From NCBI GenBank assembly GCA_001941025.1, contig MSHE01000015.1:62001-126000 (forward strand): a DNA stretch of 64,000 nucleotides, in the 5' to 3' direction. Below, piece by piece: positions 15,924-27,300 of the stretch (positions within the stretch are counted from its first letter, which is position 1; every line of letters begins with the position of its first letter). The notes beneath the pieces were generated by a model that saw only the letters and a list, made by a program, of their open reading frames with translations, was not told the origin of the DNA and did not search any database. The position numbers and the translations under genes are program-made. This stretch comes from Lachnospiraceae bacterium Zagget3 (GTDB taxonomy: Bacteria > Bacillota_A > Clostridia > Lachnospirales > Lachnospiraceae).

Positions 15924-18155
15924 ATGAGCATCCTTTTTCACGAGGGCACAAGAACGTTTCATCTGAGCAATGACCGGATCAGCTATATCATGATGGTCCT
16001 GGAAAACGGACAGCTCGGCCAGCTGTACTTCGGAAAGCGCATCCATGACAAGGAGGACTTTACTTATCTGAGAGAGCTGGCGGAACGGCCGATGACTTCC
16101 TGCGTCTTCCCGACGGACAAAGTCTACACGATGGCCGGCATCAAGCAGGAATATCCGGTCTACGGGAACGGCGACTACCGGCATCCTGCCGTGGAGATCC
16201 TGCAGGAAAACGGCAGCCGCATCTCGGAATTCGTGTACGAGTCCCATGAGATCGTTCCCGGGAAACCCGCGCTCCCCGGCCTTCCCGCGCTCTATGTGGA
16301 GGACGACGCGGAGGCGGAGACCCTGATCATTACACTGCGTGACGCGCTGACCGGAATTTGCGTGGAACTGCTCTACAGCCTCTACGCCCATACCGGTCTT
16401 CTGGCACGGAGTGTACGGTTTACCAACGAGGGCGGCGAGGCGGTGCATTTGACCCGGGCGATGAGCCTGTGTCTTGACCTGCCGGACCGCGACTATGACT
16501 GGATCCAGTTTTCCGGCTCCTGGGGAAGGGAACGCACACCCATAACCCGCCGTTTGGAGCAGGGTATTCAGGCAGTGGACAGCATGCAGGGGACTTCCTC
16601 CAATCAGCAAAACCCGTTTGTCATCTTAAAGCGTCCCACGGCGGACGAATTTCAGGGGGAAGTGATTGGGTTTTCCTTTGTATACAGCGGCAATTTCCAG
16701 ATGCAGGCGCAGGTGGATGCTTTTTCGGTCACCCGTATGCTGGTCGGCATCCATCCGGACTGCTTTGACTGGAAGCTCGCGCCGGGTGAGACCTTTACCA
16801 CGCCGGAGACCGTGATGGTCTATACCGACCGGGGCATCAACGATATGAGCCAGACGTTCCACAAGATGTATCGGGAACGGCTGGCACGCGGGTACTGGCG
16901 CGACCGGGCGCGCCCGATTTTGATCAACAACTGGGAAGCAACGTATTATAATTTTACGGAAGAGAAGCTCCTCGACATTGCGGCCGCGGCACGCGACTGC
17001 GGCATCGAACTGTTTGTCCTGGACGACGGCTGGTTCGGCAGCCGTCGGAATGACAAGGCGGGGCTGGGCGATTGGGAGGCCGCGCCGGAGGTGCTGCCGC
17101 GCGGAGTGGACGGCCTGGCGGAGCGCATCGGGGAACTCGGCATGAAGTTCGGCATCTGGATCGAGCCGGAGATGGTCAATGCGGATTCGGACCTCTACCG
17201 GGCCCATCCGGATTGGATCATCAACACGCCGGGCCGGCACAAGACGCACGGCCGCTGTCAGTATGTGCTCGATTTTTCCAGAAAGGATGTGGTGGACCAC
17301 CTCTATGACGCGATCGCGGCGCTGCTCGGCGGGGCGGACATTTCCTATGTTAAGTGGGATATGAACCGCTGTATCACGGAGTGTTATTCCAATGCCTGGC
17401 CGGCGGACCGGCAGGGGGAGATCTTTCACCGCTACATCCTTGGGGTCTATGACCTCTATGAGCGGCTCACCTCCGCATTTCCGGAAGTGCTGTTCGAGTC
17501 CTGCGCCAGCGGCGGCGCCCGCTTCGACCCGGGCATGCTATACTACGCGCCGCAGTGCTGGACCAGCGATGACACGGACGGGTTTGAACGGTTAAAGATC
17601 CAGTACGGCACTTCCATGTGCTATCCGATCAGCAGCATGGGGACGCACGTGTCCGAGGTGCCGAACCACCAATTGCGCCGGTGCACTCCGCTTCGCACAA
17701 GAGCCAATGTGGCCTATTTCGGGACCTTTGGCTACGAGCTGGACTTACACCGTCTGGCTGATACGGAGATCGAGAGTGTGAAGACGCAGGTCGCGTTTAT
17801 GAAAGAGTACCGGCAGCTGCTGCAGTTCGGCACGTTCTACCGGCTGCAGAGCCCGTTTGAGAAAAACGAGTCCGCCTGGATGGTCGTAAGCGATGACCGG
17901 CAGACGGCGGTCGTTGGCTGGTACCGGATGCTCAGCAAAGTGAACGACGCGTTTACACGCGTGCGCCTCGCGGGGCTGGACCCGGACATCTGCTATCACA
18001 ACAGTCTCACACAGGTGGACTGTTACGGCGACGAACTGATGCACCTTGGCATGCTGACGACGGACGAGAGCGCCGGGGTCCGGGGGACGGAGATCGGGAT
18101 GATGCAGAGCGAGGATTTCGACTCCCGGATCTATGTTTTAACGGCGAAAAAATAA
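15924..18155 (+). CDS. Alpha-galactosidase, GH36 family
   Basis: Retaining glycoside hydrolase that releases terminal alpha-1,6-galactose from melibiose, raffinose-type sugars and galactomannan. 743 residues, usual length for clostridial GH36 enzymes, with no signal peptide, so cytoplasmic. An N-terminal beta-sandwich domain precedes a TIM barrel with LFVLDDGWFG, the nucleophile block KWDMNR (Asp about 479), ESCASGGARFDPGM and the acid/base block WTSDDTDGFERL (Asp about 549). GGAG lies only 2 bases before ATG 15924, too close to act as an SD, and the transcript is predicted to start at the ATG itself. Appears monocistronic. Confidence 0.93.
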   Translation: MSILFHEGTRTFHLSNDRISYIMMVLENGQLGQLYFGKRIHDKEDFTYLRELAERPMTSCVFPTDKVYTMAGIKQEYPVYGNGDYRHPAVEILQENGSRISEFVYESHEIVPGKPALPGLPALYVEDDAEAETLIITLRDALTGICVELLYSLYAHTGLLARSVRFTNEGGEAVHLTRAMSLCLDLPDRDYDWIQFSGSWGRERTPITRRLEQGIQAVDSMQGTSSNQQNPFVILKRPTADEFQGEVIGFSFVYSGNFQMQAQVDAFSVTRMLVGIHPDCFDWKLAPGETFTTPETVMVYTDRGINDMSQTFHKMYRERLARGYWRDRARPILINNWEATYYNFTEEKLLDIAAAARDCGIELFVLDDGWFGSRRNDKAGLGDWEAAPEVLPRGVDGLAERIGELGMKFGIWIEPEMVNADSDLYRAHPDWIINTPGRHKTHGRCQYVLDFSRKDVVDHLYDAIAALLGGADISYVKWDMNRCITECYSNAWPADRQGEIFHRYILGVYDLYERLTSAFPEVLFESCASGGARFDPGMLYYAPQCWTSDDTDGFERLKIQYGTSMCYPISSMGTHVSEVPNHQLRRCTPLRTRANVAYFGTFGYELDLHRLADTEIESVKTQVAFMKEYRQLLQFGTFYRLQSPFEKNESAWMVVSDDRQTAVVGWYRMLSKVNDAFTRVRLAGLDPDICYHNSLTQVDCYGDELMHLGMLTTDESAGVRGTEIGMMQSEDFDSRIYVLTAKK

Positions 18156-18160
18156 AAAAT

Positions 18161-18208
18161 ACACAATATATAGATTTTTCTCTTGCATTTAACCACAAGA
18201 TGTAGTAG
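18161..18208 (+). promoter_or_regulatory. Pair of NrdR-like boxes upstream of nrdD
   Basis: Box 1 ACACAATATATAGATT (18161-18176) matches most of the NrdR consensus. Box 2 CCACAAGATGTAGTAG (18193-18208) is weaker. Their starts are 32 bases apart, three helical turns, the usual NrdR arrangement, and they overlap the -35/-10 region. Confidence 0.75.
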
Positions 18209-18211
18209 AAT
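18183..18211 (+). promoter_or_regulatory. Promoter of nrdD-nrdG
   Basis: TTGCAT (18183-18188), 17-base spacer, TAGAAT (18206-18211), with the second NrdR-like box over the -10. Leader about 93 bases to ATG 18311. Confidence 0.75.
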
Positions 18212-18310
18212 GAAGTACGCGGACGGGGAAATCCGATTGTTTATTGCGGCTTTTACCGGGAGCAAACACAGAAAATATAGGGGAAAAGTGAGGAAAGAGG
18301 TAAGAGAGTT

Positions 18311-20488
18311 ATGAAAATCATCAAGAGAAGCGGAACGGAAGTGCCGTTCGATCTGGAGAAGATCACGAACGCGGTGATCAAAGCCAACGAGAGTGTCACC
18401 GATGTGGAGCGGATGACGCCGGAGCAGGTGGCGGTCATCTCCGCGAACATGAAGACGATCTGCGAGGGGATGGATCGCGCGCTTGGCGTGGAGGAGATCC
18501 AGGACCTTGTGGAGAACCAGATCATGAACCAGCGGGCATTCGCCGTGGCGCGCAACTACATCACGTATCGTTACAAGAGAGCGCTCATTCGGAAAGCGAA
18601 CTCCACCGACCAGCAGATCTTAAGTCTTCTGGAGTACGACAACGAGGAAGTCAAGCAGGAGAACTCCAACAAGAATCCCGCCGTCAACAGCGTGCAGCGC
18701 GACTACATGGCCGGTGAAGTGAGCAAGGACATCACGAAGCGGTTCCTGCTCCCGGAGGACATTGTGGAGGCGCACGAAGCGGGGATCATCCATTTCCACG
18801 ATTCGGACTATTTTGCCCAGCATATGCACAACTGCTGCCTCGTCAACCTGGAGGATATGCTGCAGAACGGGACTGTCATCAGCGAGACGATGATCGAGAC
18901 CCCGAAGAGCTTTGCCACAGCCTGCAACGTGGCGACGCAGGCCGTCGCGCAGATCGCGAGCTCCCAGTATGGCGGGCAGAGCATCTCGCTGGCGCATCTC
19001 GTTCCCTTCGTGGAAGTCAGCAGGCAGAAATATAAAAAAGAGGTGGCCGAGGAGTTTGAGCAAAACGGCATTGAGGCCACGCAGGAGATGATCGACAACG
19101 TCGCAGAGATGCGCGTGAAGAAAGAGGTCAAACAGGGCGTGCAGATGATCCAGTATCAGGTGATCACGCTGATGACCACGAATGGGCAGGCGCCGTTTAT
19201 CACGATCTTCATGTACCTGGATGAGGTCCCCGAGGGACAGCTGCGGGACGATCTGGCCATGGTGACGGAGGAAGTCTTAAAGCAGCGCATCCAGGGCATC
19301 AAGAATGAGCAGGGCGTCTACATCACGCCCGCGTTCCCGAAGCTCATCTACGTGCTCGAGGAGGACAATGTACGCGAGGGCAGCAAGTACTGGTACTTAA
19401 CCCAGCTGGCCGCGGAGTGCACGGCGAAGCGCATGGTGCCGGACTACATCTCCGAGAAAGTCATGCTGGAGAATAAAGTCGATGAGAACGGCGAGGGCCA
19501 CTGCTACACCTGCATGGGCTGCCGTTCGTTCCTGACCCCGTATGTGGATCCGGAGACGAAGAAGCCGAAATACTACGGCCGCTTCAATCAGGGCGTGGTC
19601 ACGCTGAATCTGGTGGACGTGGCCTGTTCCTCCGGCGGCAACATGGAGCTGTTCTGGCAGATCTTTGACGACCGGCTGGATCTGTGCTACCGGGCGCTGA
19701 TGTGTCGGCACGATCGTCTGATGGGCACGCCCTCGGACGTGGCGCCGATCCTCTGGCAGCACGGCGCGCTGGCGCGGCTGGAAAAAGGAGAGAAGATCGA
19801 CAAGCTCCTTGTCGACAACTATTCGACGATCTCGCTCGGCTATGCCGGCCTGTGCGAGTGTGTCCGCTACATGACGGGCAAGTCCCACACCGATCCGGAG
19901 GCAACCCCGTTTGCCCTGGAAGTCATGCAGCACATGAACGATGCCTGCGCGCAGTGGAGAAAAGATACGAGCATCGCGTTCTCGCTCTACGGCACGCCGC
20001 TGGAGTCCACGACCTATAAGTTCGCGAAGTGCTTACAGCAGCGGTTTGGCGTGATCCCGCACGTAACGGACAAGAACTACATCACAAACAGTTATCACGT
20101 ACACGTGACCGAGGAGATCGACGCGTTTGATAAGTTAAAATTCGAGGCGCAGTTCCAGGCACTCTCCCCGGGCGGCGCGATCAGCTATGTCGAGGTGCCG
20201 GACCTGCAGAACAATCTGGAAGCAGTCCTCTCCGTGATGCAGTACATCTACGACAACATCATGTACGCGGAACTCAACACGAAGAGCGACTATTGTCAGG
20301 AGTGCGGCTTCAACGGGGAAGTCCTCATTCAGGAGGAGGACGGCAAGCTCTACTGGGAATGCCCGAACTGCGGCAACCGCGATCAGAGCAAGTTGAACGT
20401 CGCGCGCAGGACCTGCGGCTACATCGGCACCCAGTTCTGGAACCAGGGGCGCACGCAGGAGATCAAGGAGCGGGTGCTGCACCTCTAG
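18311..20488 (+). CDS. nrdD: Anaerobic ribonucleoside-triphosphate reductase (class III)
   Basis: Glycyl-radical enzyme that makes dNTPs from NTPs without oxygen. 725 residues, full length. An N-terminal ATP-cone (KIIKRSGTEVPFDLEKI, about 1-95) provides allosteric control of activity. The catalytic barrel includes HDSDYFAQHMHNCCL. Near the C-terminus are two CxxC pairs (CQEC and CPNC) of the structural zinc site, then RRTCGYIG with the radical glycine near residue 702. SD AAGAGG upstream. The activase gene follows after a hairpin. The NrdR-like boxes upstream indicate control by dNTP/ATP levels. It implies an anaerobic lifestyle. Confidence 0.97.
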   Translation: MKIIKRSGTEVPFDLEKITNAVIKANESVTDVERMTPEQVAVISANMKTICEGMDRALGVEEIQDLVENQIMNQRAFAVARNYITYRYKRALIRKANSTDQQILSLLEYDNEEVKQENSNKNPAVNSVQRDYMAGEVSKDITKRFLLPEDIVEAHEAGIIHFHDSDYFAQHMHNCCLVNLEDMLQNGTVISETMIETPKSFATACNVATQAVAQIASSQYGGQSISLAHLVPFVEVSRQKYKKEVAEEFEQNGIEATQEMIDNVAEMRVKKEVKQGVQMIQYQVITLMTTNGQAPFITIFMYLDEVPEGQLRDDLAMVTEEVLKQRIQGIKNEQGVYITPAFPKLIYVLEEDNVREGSKYWYLTQLAAECTAKRMVPDYISEKVMLENKVDENGEGHCYTCMGCRSFLTPYVDPETKKPKYYGRFNQGVVTLNLVDVACSSGGNMELFWQIFDDRLDLCYRALMCRHDRLMGTPSDVAPILWQHGALARLEKGEKIDKLLVDNYSTISLGYAGLCECVRYMTGKSHTDPEATPFALEVMQHMNDACAQWRKDTSIAFSLYGTPLESTTYKFAKCLQQRFGVIPHVTDKNYITNSYHVHVTEEIDAFDKLKFEAQFQALSPGGAISYVEVPDLQNNLEAVLSVMQYIYDNIMYAELNTKSDYCQECGFNGEVLIQEEDGKLYWECPNCGNRDQSKLNVARRTCGYIGTQFWNQGRTQEIKERVLHL

Positions 20489-20557
20489 AATTCGTTTCCA
20501 CAAAGTCCAAATATGGAACTTGTTCTCGTTCATAGGTTCCGTTAGACGAAAAGCAAA

Positions 20558-20581
20558 GCGGGGAGGAGAGATCCTCCCCGC
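20558..20581 (+). terminator. Strong hairpin between nrdD and nrdG
   Basis: Ten-base perfect stem GCGGGGAGGA / TCCTCCCCGC with GAGA tetraloop, followed by GAGATTTTA. The T-tract is offset by 4 bases, so it is more likely a partial terminator or RNA-stability element that lowers nrdG relative to nrdD. Confidence 0.6.
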
Positions 20582-20602
20582 GAGATTTTACGGAGAAACA
20601 TT

Positions 20603-21139
20603 ATGTACTATTCAGGAATAAAGCCTTTCAGTACGGAAAACGGGCCGGGCGTTCGTGTGAGTCTGTTCGTATCCGGCTGCAGGAACGCGTGTGAGGGCTG
20701 CTTCCAGCCCGAGACATGGGACTTTCAACATGGCGAGCCGTTTGACGAGGCGGCGCGGCAGCAGGTCATGGACGACCTCGCGCCGGACTATATCGCAGGT
20801 CTGACCTTGCTTGGCGGCGATCCGTTTGAACCGGAGAATCAGGCCGATTTGATAGACTTCATCCGAACGGTCAAACAGACCTATCCGGACAAGACGATCT
20901 GGGCCTTTACGGGCTACCACATCGATGATGAACTGGCGGAAGGCGGGAAGAACCATACGGACGTCACAGACGAGTTCCTGGGATATATGGACGTTGTTGT
21001 AGACGGCCCGTTCATTTTGGAGAAAAAAAGTCTCATGCTGCCATACCGCGGATCGGAAAACCAGCGGATTATCCTGATGGATGAGACGCGCAAGAGCGGC
21101 GAGATCGTGCTGTCGCCGCTCATGGACAAACGGGGATAA
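20603..21139 (+). CDS. nrdG: Anaerobic ribonucleotide reductase activating protein (radical SAM)
   Basis: Radical SAM activase that abstracts hydrogen from the NrdD glycine to start catalysis. 178 residues, normal length. The iron-sulfur motif CRNACEGC (CX3CX2C) is at about residues 26-33, followed by FQPETWDF. The GGDPFEPEN block is typical of the SAM-binding region. The start is supported by GGAG 9 bases upstream. The gene follows nrdD with only a hairpin between and ends at a clear terminator, so the pair forms a complete operon. Confidence 0.95.
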   Translation: MYYSGIKPFSTENGPGVRVSLFVSGCRNACEGCFQPETWDFQHGEPFDEAARQQVMDDLAPDYIAGLTLLGGDPFEPENQADLIDFIRTVKQTYPDKTIWAFTGYHIDDELAEGGKNHTDVTDEFLGYMDVVVDGPFILEKKSLMLPYRGSENQRIILMDETRKSGEIVLSPLMDKRG

Positions 21140-21159
21140 GAGAAAACCAGCGCGATGCG

Positions 21160-21188
21160 AACAGCCTGCCCTGCGGCGGGCTGTTTTT
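21160..21188 (+). terminator. Rho-independent terminator of the nrd operon
   Basis: AACAGCC-T-GCC stem with GGC-G-GGCTGTT (one mismatch), tetraloop CTGC, then a T-run. Confidence 0.8.
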
Positions 21189-21248
21189 CGTTTCTCGAAC
21201 AGGCGCTTCGTCTTGCGCTGCAGTTACCACATATTTTATTAATATTGT

Positions 21249-21278
21249 TTGACGGGTATTGTAGAATCATGGTAAAAT
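21249..21278 (+). promoter_or_regulatory. Promoter of the giant adhesin gene
   Basis: TTGACG (21249-21254), 18-base spacer, TAAAAT (21273-21278). Leader about 70 bases. Confidence 0.6.
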
Positions 21279-21353
21279 CTACATGCACATACTCCCTATA
21301 AATAGGGCAGTTTGTGGCCATCAGATAACAGAATATGGCGGAGGGATAAGAAG

Positions 21354-24300
21354 ATGTTTAAGAATCGTAAGAACAGGAACCATGGCGGGAAAGCCATGCA
21401 TAGGGTGAGGTGCGCGCTCTGCGCGATACTCACCCTTGTTATGTGTATGTCTCTTTTTTCGGGGGTAGCGTTTGCGGACCCGGATGGAGAAGAGGTGGTG
21501 GAAACTGCCGAGACAGACAGCGAAGCAATCGACGTGACGGAATCTGCTGTGGAGGTGACAACCGAAACGGCGGAAGCGGATATGGAGGCGGCAGACGCTC
21601 CGGACGAAAGCGGGCAGGACGCAGCCCTTTCGGAGGACGCGGTGGAGGAAGCGCCCGCGGATGACGACGCGGACGCGATCATGCCGCTGGCGGCCGGCGG
21701 AGACGCGGGGATATCCTCGTTTGCCGTATCGGCGCAGGTCGACGGGACGGCGCCTTGGGACGGCGACGACGAACCGGGCGATGACAGCAACGCGAGCAAT
21801 AACATTGTCCGGACGTTCGATTATGTAAATTATACGCTGTCGTACACGACGGAGCTTGCCAATCCGGCGGTGCCTGTGGATTCCGGAACGATCTACGTGG
21901 AATTTACGCTTCCCTGCGGGCCGGAAATCGCCTCTTTTAACATGAATACGATCAACTGGATGTCAGAGCCGACTGTGACATACTATCTGCCTGACGGAAC
22001 CACAACGACAGACTATACCAACGGGATGGAGGTTGAAAAGCAGGTTTTGACCGGCAATCGGACGCTGGTCAACACATCCGACAATACGGCCATTCCGGGG
22101 ACCGGCACGCTTTCCGTGGGTGTCTACATCGGCGCGGCGACAAACGGCACGACGCTGAAACCGGAATTTACCATTTGGATGGAGAACAACACAGACGCGG
22201 ATAAAGTATCGGTGGAAAATCAGCAGACGCTGACCATCTCCGCCGCGCAGAAATACAACATCGGCATCCGGCAGTCCTCCGAGATGAACATCTTGGGAAC
22301 GTACGACCTGTCCACGGGCAATGCAGACGCTCCGCAGGATACCGTAAGCGGAAACACCTCGGTGCGTGGGCGCATGGAGGGCTACGGCATCACGGTTATG
22401 ATGCAGAACGACTCCGTGGACAAAGGCTTGAAAGGTTTGGAGTTCCCGACGGATACGATTACCTTTGATCTGACTTTGTCAGAGCAGGCCGGGAGAAATG
22501 CCTCGGGAGATGTTCTGAGCGATCAGCCGGGCTACACACCTGTCATGTGGGACTACGACGCGAACCTTCGCCGAACCGTTGCCAATGGCGGTACTTATGG
22601 CCTCTGGGGGCGTGAATGGGTCTTCACGAACGCGGCCAACCGGGACTGCGCGTACGGCGCGGCTCCGTTTAATAAGTTGGGCTGCCATACGTATTCTTCT
22701 ATTTACGATTCCTGTTACGACGGTGGATCCTGGAAAATGGAGCAGGACAGCTCGGATCCGCTCGTCTATCATGTGACGATCAAAGATTACACTATCGATT
22801 ACGAAAACTATAATTTCCCAACCGCAAACAATACATGGTACAAACGAACGGAAGGCGGGACGGTTTACACGGCCAACCAGGCCTGCTTCTCCGCAGGCAC
22901 GGTGCAGATGGTTCTGCAGTTCCCGGAGAATGCGGTCGACGCGCCCACTTACATCTACTACAAGATGACGGCGGACAACTTTAAGGTTGGTGACACGTCC
23001 TACGATACAACCGCAACGTATACGAACACCTATCAATTGGTACCCACGGGCAGTATCCAGTCCGGTACGAACTTTACGGATGATACCGCGACGACCCGCG
23101 CGCAGAGCGGGCATCAGCTCGGCTCTGGATATATGGCGGGGGATGCCTATTCCTTCCTTGGAACGAACATCCGTCTCTGGGGCTATCAGAGCACGACGAC
23201 CGATGAATATGTGCGTACGAACGCGACACTGATCAAGTTCGACGCGGACGCGTTCGAGATCAATCGGGACGACCAGTATTATGCGGACGGCCGCTATGCG
23301 CATGGATCGGGATCCGGTGCCGTCCATTCGTTTACCCGGTATTTTGCCGGACGCACTTCGAATTGGAAAGACACACAGGAGATGAGCGATACGCTCATCA
23401 ACAGTACGGATCTGCACTACTATACGGATCTGGACGCGCTTGAGACGGCCGGCTACACCTGTGTCGGCGTCCTCTACATCGCGGACGTGGAAAATATCAA
23501 CACCTCCAGTCAGAGCTTTGGCATGATCGGGCTGACCGTAAAGGACGAGTCCGCGTTGATCGACAATGTCTACGCGGCCTGCAACGATTCCTGGGCATCC
23601 TACAGTACGCAGGAAGAACTGGAAGCCTTATATGGTGCCCCTATAACGGAAGAGGGCGGCACGATCAACACGAACTGGGCGCGCAACGGTTATAACCTGT
23701 ATAAGGCCTACTGCAGCCTGGATGCCTATAAAACCATGAAGACCACGATTGAGTCCAGCAGCAACGGCGACTTCTGGTATCACAAGACGGAGTATGACTC
23801 GGATGGAAACATCACAGGCGGCCACGATGTCGGCTACTACGGCGGCACAAGCCTCCTTATCTGCGGCGAGAAGAGTACCGTGGAGATTCAGACGGATCGG
23901 ACCGTCTATGACATGGATACAGGCCAGCGGACGGCCACGGTCATCGTGACGCCCGCCGTTACGGTGGCGGGAAATGCCTCCTCCGAGACGGGAGACAAAG
24001 GGACCACGACCACGACGGCCACGGTCAAAGTAACGCTGCCTGCCGATTTGACCTACGATACGGGCACCGCCTACTGGGGAGATACCGCGATCACACCGGA
24101 GGTGACAGTCAATGATGACGGTACCACGGTACTTACCTTTACGCTCGAAAACGTAACGTTAAACGAGACGCTCGACAATATCACATTCAACTGCACGATC
24201 GGGCATGCCGGGACGGCGGAGGATGTGACGAACAACGAGTCCATTGCCGTAAACGCCACGATCGAGAGCACGAATGACCACCGGGCGAAGGAGGAGGCCT

Positions 24301-27300
24301 TCGGGAACTCTTCCACTACATCGTTTAATGTCATCCGGCTGTCCGCCACGAGCATTTCCAAGAGTGTGGACAACCGCATGATTGAGCGGGATGGAAGCTT
24401 TACCTGGACGCTGAATTATTATAACGGTGCCGACGAAGACATTATCGGCACGGAGATGGTGGATGTCTTCCCGGTAAATGGGGACAGTCTGGGCAGTTCT
24501 TTTGCCGGAACGTTCTCCATCACAGGGATTGAAATTGATTTTTCCAAAGCGCATGATTCCTATGAGGCAGATGATGCGAACATGCACTTCTATGTTTCGG
24601 ATAGTTATGAAGGAACCGGGAGTGCCCTTGCCAGTGGAGGGGCGCCGACGGACTGGCCGGATTTGATGCTTGCAAAGACCAGCGATTCGGATTATGTGAT
24701 CACGCTTGACACTTCCGACTATGAGGACATGAAAGCGTTCTACTGCGACCTGGGAGACTTGGATACACAGGAGACGGTGACAATTCGGATTTCCGTAAAG
24801 ACAGAAGGAAACAACCCCGCAGACATTTACAACAACCTGTATTATGAGGCGGCCGAAGAGCAGGATGCCGCCGTACAGAGTAATCTCGTGACCACGCAGG
24901 TCGTGCAGCGCACGATCACCGGGCGCACCTGGATCGATGCGAACGAGAACGGAATCCAGGATGAGGGTGAGGCAGCTCTCGAGAACACGACGGTCACGCT
25001 TTATCGGGAGGACGAGGCCGACAGTACGGCGATCCGGGGGCTCGCCGTGACGCCGGCGACGGATGTGTATGGCAATCCCGTGGAACCGGTGCAGACGGGC
25101 GAGAACGGCGGGTATGTCTTTGACAATCTGCCCGCGGGCACCTATGTCGTCCAGTTCTCGGATGTGAACGGAAAGAAATATCAGCTTACGAAACAAAACG
25201 TCGGCGATGACGACACCGTCGACTCGGACGCGGCGTTTGTGTCCAATGTAAACAACGATCTGATCGCGCAGATCACAGATCTTTCCCTGCCGACGATCGC
25301 GGATATGGACCGCGCCGTTTACGAGAGCGATTACAATGACGCGGGCTATTCTTACGCGCCGATCGACATCACCGTCACCAAGGAGTGGGATGACGCGAAC
25401 AACCAGGACGGCCTCCGGCCCAGCAGCATCACGATCCATCTCTTTGAAGGCGAAGGCGATGACAGGACAGAGATTGCCAGCGAGACGTTAAATGCCGCGG
25501 ATGACTGGACCTGGACGTTTACGGATCTGCCGGCATACGATGAGGACGGAGAGGAGATTACCTACACCGTCACTGAGGATGCGGTGGACGAGTATACGAC
25601 GACCATCGGAGAGCCGGTCGAGACAGACGACGGGTATTCCGTTACCATTACAAATACCCATGTTCCGGAAACGGTTGACATCGAGGGCACAAAGACCTGG
25701 GACGATGCGGACAATCAGGACGGGGATCGTCCGGAGAGCATTACGATCTCCCTCTATGCCGACGGCTCGCCGGTGCTGGACACAGAGGGGAATCCTATCA
25801 AAGTGGAAGTGACTGCCGCGGACGACTGGAAGTGGAGTTTCACGGATCTGCCTAAATACGCCAATGGCGTGGAGATCAAATATACGATCACGGAGGATGC
25901 CGTGGACAACTACAAAACCACGGTGGACGGCTACGATGTGACCAATGAGCACGATCTCGAGCTGATCAACCTGAATGTGCAGAAGATTTGGTCGGATAAC
26001 GACAATCAGGACGGCGTGCGTCCGGCCGAGATCACGGTGGAATTGGTGCAAAACGGCACCCGAACCGGGCAAACCCTTACCTTAAACGCGGACAATGCTT
26101 GGTCCGGCGGATGGACCGACCTGGACAAGTACCAAGAGGGTGAGGTCGGCGTGCCAAATGAATACAGTGTTTACGAAGAGGCTGTTTCCGGTTATAACGG
26201 GGAGGATCCCCTTGTAGAGACAGTCGGCGATACCACAACGATCTTTTTGACCAACGAGCACGATGCGGCCACGATCGACATCGAAGGCACCAAGATCTGG
26301 GATGACGCGGACGATCAGGACGGTCTCCGACCGGACTCCATCACGGTGTTCCTCTATGCCGACGGCGACCCGGCGCTGGATGAGAACAATCAGGCGATCC
26401 GGGCAACCGTGACGGCGGCGGATAACTGGATCTGGACTTTCACGGATCTGCCGCAGTACCGGGACGGCGGAGAAGAGATCGTCTACACCGTGCAGGAGAG
26501 GGATGTACCGAACGGCTACACGGCAGCGATCGGCGGCGACGCGGAGAGCGGATTTACCATCACGAACACGCACACGCCGGCGACTACGGAAGTGTCTGTC
26601 GAGAAAACCTGGGACGACAACGACGATCAGGACGGCGTAAGGCCGCGGTCCATCACGATCACCCTCTATGCCGACAGCGAACCGGCAGTGGACGAGAATG
26701 GGAACACCATTCAGGCAACCGTGACGGCGGCGGACAACTGGGCATGGACCTTCACGGATCTGCCGAAATACCGCGACCACGGCATCGAGATTGTTTACAC
26801 CATCAGCGAGACCGCGGTGAACGGATACAATACGACCATCGGAGATGCTGTCTCAACGGACGACGGGCTTTCCTATGCCGTTACGAACTCTCATGAAACG
26901 GAGACAATCGACATATCCGGCAGCAAGACCTGGGATGACGAGGACAACAATGACGGCTACCGGCCGGAGAGCATCACGATCCGCCTGCTGGCGGACGGCA
27001 CCCCGGCAGTGGACGCGGATGGAAACGCGATCACGGCGGAAGTGACCGCGGCGGACAACTGGGCATGGAGCTTCACCGGCCTGCCGAAGTATCGGGACGG
27101 CGGTGTGGAGATTACCTACACGATCACCGAGGACGCGATCGATCACTATACACCCGAGATTAACGGCTACGATGTCACGAACACGCACACGCTTGACCTG
27201 ACCAGCCTGACAGTCACCAAGGCATGGAGTGACAGCGACGACCAGGACGGCATCCGCCCGACGAGCGTCACGGTACAGCTCTATGCCGACGGGAATGCCG

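Noticed and set aside
14520..16610. A 696-codon minus-strand frame spanning the stalk and alpha-galactosidase genes
   Set aside because: It crosses two well-supported plus-strand genes and the promoter between them, without SD or a family match.
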